Positions 54,201-63,200 of a stretch of 64,000 bases of DNA are shown one piece after another. Numbering within the stretch: the stretch's first letter is position 1; the number at the start of each line of letters is the position of its first letter. The notes under the pieces are model-generated. The model was not told the origin of the DNA and ran no database searches. It was given only the letters and a program-made list of their open reading frames with translations. The position numbers were made by a program, and so were the translations under genes. This DNA is from Hahella sp. HNIBRBA332 (lineage in GTDB: Bacteria; Pseudomonadota; Gammaproteobacteria; Pseudomonadales; Oleiphilaceae): positions 3,986,501 to 4,050,500 of the forward strand of contig NZ_CP132203.1 of the NCBI RefSeq assembly GCF_030719035.1, written 5' to 3'.

Positions 54201-57200
54201 AGACTTGAAAGCGCCTCCGCGTCCAACTCAAGTTCAGGTTTGAAGGTAAACTCCTGCGTCTGCACATCACGATAGATATAGTAATTATGGGTTGCCCCTA
54301 CTGGCTCAGCAGCTCGCCAGATTCGGACAGTTGTTTTGATATACCTATTTTCGTTTGCTGGATCTTTTTCCACTCTCTCCGCTTGCCAGGCGGAGTCGTA
54401 GCTATTGGTGGCGTTACTTAATGCAACGTCACTTAAGCCTTTACCTACTTTTGTTAACTCATACTGCAACGCCAGCGCAGATTCGACCTGAGTTAAATCA
54501 AAGCCATCGAATCCAATAGGAGAAGTAGAAGAACTTGTGCCTGGAGCACTGGAATAATACCCAACATTCTTTTCGTTATACTCTACCGTCGTTTCCTCTT
54601 TGACATCCTCCCAAGCTGTAAGCCCAGGCTGAGGCGCCTGCGTTCCCAGCAGTCGTTGCCTGTACTCCTCAAAGTCGACGGTTGAACTCCAATTCTTATC
54701 AACCTCCTCTTCCGTCAAGGAAGCGCTCAACTGGCTGTAATCATGAGGCGCTTCAAAGGTGTCCGTATGACGGTTGCGTTCGTCATACACGCTGACTTTC
54801 ATTTGCGTCTGCAGCACGCCCAGCGCCTTCACCTGTTCCGGCGACGTCAGCGTCGCCAAGTCGATCAGATTGCCTGACGCGTCTTTCAGGTCGTCCACCA
54901 GAATGAATTCCGCCGAGGCGTTGCCGTTCTTGTCGTACAGGTAAAGCTGCGGCGCGCCGGTTTCCTTGTTGGTGCTGAACAGACGGCCCAGGCGGTCATA
55001 CTTGAACTGCTCCTGGTATTGCCCGTTCATCCCTTTCGCCGTGATGTCGCCGTAGCCGTTATAGCGCGTCTCGTGACTCAGGCCGGTCGTGTCCACGCGT
55101 TTGATTTCACGACCCGCGCCGTCATACCAGTAACGGTTCCAGTAGCTCTGGCTGCCGCCTTCCGCCTGCCGCTGACTCCAGCTTTTCTCCGCCACCGCGC
55201 CGAACGCGTCCGTCGCGTAATCCGTCCGCGCGCCGCTGGCGTCAATGTCCGCCACCGCAAAGCCCAGCGCGTTCACCAGCGTGCGGCGGGTCTGGTTGGC
55301 GCCCGCCTCCAGCGCCACCCGCGTCTGCGTCACCTGACGTCCTAACGCGTCATAACCATAGGTCACGGTGGCGCGCGCCATGCGGCCTTTGTAATCCGTA
55401 AAGCTCTGTCCTTTCTCCGTCGTCTTGCGACCCAGAGCGTCGTAGGTCGTCTCCAGCGTACGCAGCGTCTCCGCGCCTTCTCCCGGCGCGATCGTGCGTT
55501 GCAGGCGGTTCAGGTTGTCGTAGTCGTAGCGGGTGCTGCGACTGCTCGCCGTGGTCTTCTTCGGCGCCCCGTTCACGAACTGGTAGTCCTCCACGCCGTG
55601 TACGGTTTCCGTGATCCGGCGTCCCAGGCGGTCATAGTCGTAAGTCTGTCTGCGGTCGCCCCGCACCAGTTTCTGCGCCACTTCCGCGTCGCTCAGGTCC
55701 GCCAGGTCGCGCCCGGCCAGCTTCGCCGCGTCGCTCTCCGCCGCCGCCCGCTGCGCCGCCACGTTCGCCAGCAGCTCCGCCAGGGTCGCCGTTTCTGCAG
55801 GGTTTTTCGCCTCATAGGCGTACTGGACCTGCTCCCGGATCTGCCCCAGTGCGTCCGTCGTCCATTGCGTCAGGGCGTGATGACGGGTCACCGTCACCGC
55901 TCCCCCTTCGCGCTGGTAATCCGTGACGCCCGCCGCCAACGTCGCCTGCAGGTCGCCCTGCGCCGTATAGAAGTGACGCGTCACGCCGCCGCGACCGTCC
56001 CGCTCCGCGATCACGTCGCCGTTACGGTTGTAGAGCGTTTGCGTCACCACCTCCTCCTGGCTGTACGCGGAGCTGTAGAAGCCCTTGCTCACGGCGCTTT
56101 CGCCCTGGGTCAGCGCCGCCAGCTGCTGATTGCTCAGCGCCAGATCAAAGTGGGTCTCGCCCCGGGTCCGCGTCTCTACCTGACGGTTGTTCAGGTCGAA
56201 CGTGTAACGCAGTTCCCGGTAATCGTCCGTGTCTTTGCTCAATAACGTCGCCAACGCGCCATTGCTGGGATTGCTCAAGGCCTCGCCGTAACGTCGCTCC
56301 AGGATGCGGTTGCCGCTGGGGTCGTAGCCGGAGACGGTCACGGCGCCGGCCGCGTCCACCGCCGCCGTCACCCGATTCAGGTTATCGTATTCGAACAGTT
56401 GCTTGCGCTGCGCGCCCACCGCCGTGGTGGGTCGGTTGGCGCCGTCCACCTGAAACGCCTGCACGGTCTCTTTCAGTTGGTTGCCCAAGGCGTCGTATTC
56501 GCGCTGGGTCACCTGCCGCACCCGGTTATAGCGGCGGATCTCGCCCGCGTCGTTGGCGAAGCCAATATCGATGAGGTCCGACCACACCTGAACTTCCCGG
56601 TTCAGTTTGTCGTAAACGTATTCCGTCGCGCGCGTCTGCCCGCTGATGGTTTTGTAGGCGCCGTCCGCATCGCGATAGCCGCCTTCCACCACGCGAATGC
56701 GGTTGCCCAGCGCGTCATAGCTATTGCGATCGCTCAGACGCCGCTCTCCGGTCAGGCTCGCGTCGGCGTTGAAGGTCACCCGCACGCTGGGTTTGATGGT
56801 CTCCAGCAGGCGCCCCTGCGCGTCGTAACGGTAGGCGTAAACATGGCCGCCACGGTCGGTCCAGCTGATCCGGTTGCCCTGTGCGTCATAGCCGTAGCTT
56901 TCCACGACCTGTTGCGCCGAGGTCGCTTGCGCCGTCTGCGTCTTCAGTCGGCCCAGGCTGTCGAAGTCGCTGCGGGTGAGCTGGTCATGCGCCGCGTCCG
57001 CCGTCAGCATCGCCCGCGCCTGCGCCTCGGTTTTGCCCGCCAGGGACGCCGCGTTGATCCGGTTGGCCCAGCTGCGCTGGGCGATCACCTGTCCCGCCGC
57101 GTTGTAGGTGAAGTCCTTCGCCGCGCCGCCGGCGCTGACCTGCAGCGTCTGGCGATTGAGGGCGTCATAGAAGAAGTAGCCGGTGGCGCCGTTCGGGTCG

Positions 57201-60200
57201 GTCACCGAGGTGACGTTGCCGAACGCGTCGTACTGCGTATACGTCGTATAGCCTTCGCCGTTGGTTTCCGAGGTTTTCAGACCCCGCGCGTCAAACGTCT
57301 GCGATTTGCTGTAAATCTGCAGCAGCAACGCCCGGTGCTCGCCCTCGGGCAGGTGCTCCCGGCTCAGGAAGCTCAGCAATAACGCATTGTCCTTCAGCCA
57401 CTGCGCCTGCTGGGACTGCCACAGTCCCGCGGGATTGGCCTGATAGTTTTCCGCCAGCAGGCGCAAACGCTCCCGCTCCCCTTTGGCCCAGTCGCTTTGG
57501 CTGTCAAGAATCTCATAGGCGCGCGGATCGATCACCCGCTCCACCTGACCGAAGGCGTCGTAGACGTAGCCGGTGCTGCTGGCGTTCGCCGTGCCGAACG
57601 CTTTGGTTTCTTTCACCACCCGGTTCAGGTCGTCGAATTCGTAGCGCGTGGTGCGCTCCAGGGCGGAGCCCTCCGCTTCGATCAGGGCGATGACGTTGCC
57701 GTAACGGTCATATTCCTTACGCGTCAACGTGGAGACGCCATTGAGCTCCGGCGTGCGGATGCGCTCCTGGCGATTGAGGGCGTCGTATTCGTAACGGGTA
57801 TGCCGGTCTCCGCTGACCGGATCGTTATTCGCCGGGACGTTCGCCGTGGCGTAATCCGCCGCCGTGCGTTCATGGATCGACACTTCCGTGATGTACTGGC
57901 TTTCCTGAATCAGGTTATCGAAGCCGTCGTACTGGTAGCGCGTCACGGCGCCTTTGCGCGCGCTGGCGCTGATGTCCGCGTCGTCGACGGAATCCTTCGG
58001 CGTCAGTTTGGCGATCAGGCGGTTGTCCGCATCGTAGGCGAAGGTGGTGACGTTGCCCCGCGCGTCGGTCACCGCCGTGCGGTTGCCGTGGGCGTCGTAG
58101 GCGTAGCTTTCAGTAATCCAGGTTTCCGCGCCGCCGGTCATCAGCCGCTGCGACTGGCTGATTTTACGGCCGGCGTCGTCATAGGCGTAGCGGGTGATGC
58201 GGGTTTCCGCGTCCGGATGCAGCCCCGACAGGGCGCTCAGGGTCGCCGCCTGGGTCCAGGGGGCGGCGTAACGGCGTTCTTCCGTCACCTGCCCCTGTCC
58301 GTTGTACAGGGTTTCCGAGACGTAGTTCTCGCCGTCCAGGCTGTAGCGCAGGCGTCCCAGGGCGTCGTAAACCAGACGGCTGTGCTGGTTCGCCGCCGCG
58401 CTGCGATGGGCGTCCGCCGCCTGCGTCACTTGCGTCAGGGTCGCCGCGGCTCCGAGATTCAGGCTGGCGGCGTAGCGCACGCGATGGGTCAGACGACCGG
58501 CGTGGTCGTATTTCTGTGCGATGAGATGCCCGCCGGCGTCCACCCGGTAGATTTCCAGGCCGCGGGCGTCGTAGAAGATCTGCTCCACCCGGTCGCCAGC
58601 TGAGGCATGGCCTTGCACATAAGTTTCCAGCGCCGCCGCCGTCAGCGGCTGGCTCAGGTCATAGGCCGCGACGTAACTCAGCGTGCGCGTCACCTGGCCA
58701 TTGTGGTCGTATTCCAGTTCGGTGATATGGCCCTGATGATCCAGCTTGAAGCGCGCCTGGCCCAGGCTGTCGTACACCAGGTAAGTATGTTGCGCCCGGG
58801 TCTCGCCCGCGACGAACTGCGCCAGCGCCGCTTCGCTGTAATCGGCGCCGCTGTAAGCGGTTTCGTAGCGCAGCGTCTGCGTCGCCCGGCCCGCCGCGTC
58901 GTAGCGGGTCTCCGTCACCTGCCCCAGGGCGTTCAGGCTGAAGCGCGCCAGACCGCGCGCGTCGTACGCCGTGCGCTGCGTGTGTCTACCATCGGCGATG
59001 GGCAGCTTACTCTCTATTCCGGCTTCGTCGTAAACAAGGCCCGCCAGCGATAAGGGGTTGAGGTATTTGTGCGTCGCCGTCACCCGACCGGCCGCGTCGT
59101 ATTCCCGCTCCGTCACATGGCCCAGCGCGTCGATCTCAAACCGCGGCTGGCCTTTGGCGTCATAAACCACGCGTTCGCGGCTGCGCTCGCTGTTCTGCGT
59201 CGCGTCGCCGCTCATCCAGGCATCGCCAATCGCCGAGCCCTGCGCGTACAGGTTCGCCTGCGCCACATAGGTCTGCGTGGCGTCCACTGCATCCTTCAGG
59301 GTATGAATCAGGGCGTAGTTATCCTGCCCCTTGCGTTGCAGCAGGATGCGGGCGTCGCCGTCCTTCAGTTCAATCCGGAAACGGTCTCCCGCCTCCACGA
59401 ACTGCATCGTCGCCGGCGCGATCTGCGTCCCCTTGTATTGAATCAGAACGCTGTGTTTCTCCGCCGCCGCGCCGTCCCGGTCGCGAATAAATACGCCCAG
59501 GTCGATTTCCTTAAAGTAGTCGTTCCCCGACAACCGCTCTTCCGGGTTCAGGTTGAAGCCCACTACACCCAGGGATTGGCCATTGACCAGTTGGTCTACG
59601 GTGAATTCCAGAACGCCTTCGCCGCCCATCAGGCCGCTTCCCGCGATTGCGCGGCCTGCGGTCAGACTCGCCGGTCCGCTGCGCGTCAGGCGTCCTCCTT
59701 GTTGGGACACCGCCGCATCCGTTCCCCAGTTCAATAACTGAGGCAGGCGCGACGCCAGATCCGCAGAAGCGGCGTCCACCGGATGCGCGTAGCGGCTCTT
59801 GTTAACCACCCGCCCTTGTGCGTCGTACTCGAATTCCGTGACGTACCCCAGGGCGTCGACCTCAAAACGCACCTGGCCTCTCGCGTCATACACCAAACGA
59901 GAATGCGAAGCCGGGGTTGCGCCATTCGCGAAGGTCTGCAGGGCGCTTTCGGTAAAGGCGGCGCCCGTGTAGGCATGGCTGTAGCTGAGTTTTTCGGTTA
60001 TCCGGCCCAGCGCGTCGTAGCGGCTCTCCGTCACCTGGCCCAAAGCGTCAATCGTAAAGCGCGCCTGGCCTTTGGCGTCATAGACGTAGCGGGTCTTAAC
60101 GCCCTCCGGCGTCAGCGCTACATTGCGTATCTCCGCTCCTGCATCAAAGAAGGACGTGTCCACAAAGTAGGCCTTACCCGCCTCTGGCAGGCGCTCTGAT

Positions 60201-63200
60201 ACATACGCTTCCTGATACTCGCTCTGGCCCGCCGGTCTCACGTAGTAATGCACGCGCCCGTCTTTCATCATAATGCGATAACGGTTGTCCGGGTGCTGCG
60301 TCACCCCCTCCATGTTCTGCTTCCAGACACCTTCTTCCCGGATCTGGATTTCCCCACTGATGTTAAACAGCAGTCCGTAATCAATGTCCTGATACGACTT
60401 CATCGTGTCCGCGCTGTTCAGACCCACGATCACTCGCTGTTGCGGCGGCGCAGCGCTGAACTCCACATAGCCCTCGCCTCGAATCACCTGCTTCGAGCGC
60501 GCGCCTTCCGACCAGTCACCCAGGCTTGCCAGACTCTTCACGCCGCTGCCGTTCACTTCCAGATGACTGGACACATCCCTCCAGATCACCTGTCCCAGCC
60601 CCACCACCAGCTCCGACTCGCTCCACGCCCGGCTTACATCTACTTTTACGTCATGACGCGATGTTTCCGTGACACGACCGAGGGCGTCGTAACGGTTCTC
60701 CGTGACGTAGCCCAGAGCGTCAACCGTAAAGCGCACCTGGCCTTTGGCGTCGTAAACCACACGTTCGCGGCTGCGTTCACTGTTCTGCGTCGCGTCGCCG
60801 CTCATCCAGACGTCGCCGATCACCGAACCCTGTGCGTACAGGTTCGCCTGCGCCACATAAGTCTGCGACGCGTCTACCGCATCCTTCAGGGTATGAATCA
60901 GGACGTAGTTATCCTGCCCCTTGCGTTGCAGCAGGATGCGGGCGTCGCCGTCCTTCAGTTCAATCCGGAAACGGTCTCCCGCCTCCACGAACTGCATCGT
61001 CGCCGGCGCGATCTGCGTTCCTTTGTATTGAATCAGAACGCTGTGCTTCTCCGCCGCCGCGCCGTCCCGGTCGCGGATAAACACGCCCAGGTCGATTTCC
61101 TTAAAGTAGTCGTTCCCCGACAACCGTTCTTCCGGGTTCAGGTTAAAGCCCACCACGCCCAGGGATTGCCCGTTGACCAGTTGGTCTACGGTGAATTCCA
61201 GGACGCCTTCGCCGCCCGTCAGGCCGCTCCCCGCGATCGCGCGCCCGGCGGTCAGACTCGCCGGTCCGGTTCGCGTCAGGCGTCCTCCTTGCAAAGACAC
61301 CTCCGCATCCGTTCCCCAGTTCAGCCACTGAGGCAGGCGCGACGCCAGATCCGCAGAAGCGGCGTCCACCGGATGCGTATAGCGGCTCTTGTTAACCACC
61401 CGTCCTTGCGCGTCATACTCGAATTCCGTGACGTAACCCAGGGCGTCGACCTCAAAGCGCACCTGGCCTCTCGCGTCATACACCAAACGAGAGTGAGACG
61501 CCGGGGTTGCGCCGTTCGCGAACGTCTGCAAGGCGCTTTCAGTGAAGACGCCGCCCGTATAAGCATGGCTGTAGCTGAGTTTTTCGGTTACCCGACCCAG
61601 GGCGTCGTAACGGTTCTCCGTCACCTGGCCCAGGGCGTCAAGGGTGAAGCGCGCCTGGCCTTTGGCGTCATAGACGTAGCGCGTCTTGATCCCCTCCGGC
61701 GTCAGCGCCACATTGCGTAGCTCCGCGCCGGCGTCATGGAAGGAGGTATCCACAAAATACGCCTTATCCGCCTCCGGCAGGCGCTCTGACACATACGCTT
61801 CCTGATACTCGCTCTGCCCCGCCGGTCTCACGTAGTAATGCACGCGCCCGTCTTTCATCACGATGCGATAACGGTTGTCCGGGTGCTGCGTCACCCCCTC
61901 CAGGTCCTGCTTCCAGACCCCTTCTTCCCGGATCTGTATCTCTCCGCTGCTGTTGAACAGCAGTCCGTAGTCAATGTCCTGATACGACTTCATCGTGTCC
62001 GCGCTGTTCAGACCGACGATTACCCGCTGCTGCGGCGGCGCAGCGCTGAACTCCACATAGCCCTCGCCCCGGATCACCTGCGCCGAGCGCGCCCCTTCCG
62101 TCCAGTCACCCAGGCTCGCCAGACTCTTCACGCCGCTGCCGTTCACTTCCAGACGACTGGACACATCCCTCCAGACCACCTGTCCCAGCGCCACCACCAG
62201 CTCCGACTCGCTCCACGCCCGGTTTACATCCACCGTCACCTCATGACGCGATGTTTCCGTGACACGACCGAGGGCGTCATAGCGGTTTTCCGTGACGTAG
62301 CCCAGAGCGTCAACCGTAAAGCGCGCCTGACCTTTAGCGTCGTAAATCACGCGCTCGCGGCTGCGCTCACTGTTCTGCGTCGCTGTTCCGCTCATCCAGA
62401 CATCGCCAATCGCCGAGCCCTGTGCGTATAGGTTCGCCTGCGCCACATAGGTCTGCGTGGCGTCCACCGCATCCTTCAGGGTATGAATCAGGACGTAGTT
62501 ATCCTGCCCCTTGCGTTGCAACAGAATGCGGGCGTCGCCGTCCTTCAGCTCAATCCGGAAACGGTCTCCCGCCTCCACGAACTGCATCGTCGCCGGCGCG
62601 ATCTGCGTTCCCTTGTATTGAATCAGAACGCTGTGCTTCTCCGCCGCCGCGCCGTCACGGTCGCGAATAAACACGCCCAGGTCGATTTCCTTAAAGTAGT
62701 CGTTCCCCGACAACCGCTCTTCCGGGTTCAGGTTGAAGCCCACTACACCCAGGGATTGGCCATTGACCAGTTGGTCTACGGTGAATTCCAGAACGCCTTC
62801 GCCGCCCGTCAGGCCGCTTCCCGCGATTGCGCGGCCTGCGGTCAGACTCGCCGGTCCGGTGCGCGTCAGGCGTCCTCCTTGCTGGGACACCGCCGCATCC
62901 GTTCCCCAGTTCAATAACTGAGGCAGGCGCGACGCCAGATCCGCAGAAGCGGCGTCCACCGGATGCGCGTAGCGGCTCTTGTTAACCACCCGCCCTTGCG
63001 CGTCATACTCGAATTCCGTGATGTAGCCCAGAGCGTCGACCTCAAAGCGCACCTGCCCCCTCGCGTCATACACCAAACGAGAATGCGAAGCCGGGGTTGC
63101 GCCGTTCGCGAACGTCTGCAGGGCGCTTTCGGTGAAAACGCCGCCCGCGTAGGCGTGGCTATAGCTGAGTTTTTCGGTTACACGGTCCAGGGCATCGTAG

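Noticed and set aside
55019..61720. Long plus-strand open frames (up to about 490 codons) opposite the Rhs gene
   Set aside because: They are the antisense of GC-rich YD-repeat coding sequence, recur with the repeats, are Arg/His/Val-rich and lack ribosome sites.
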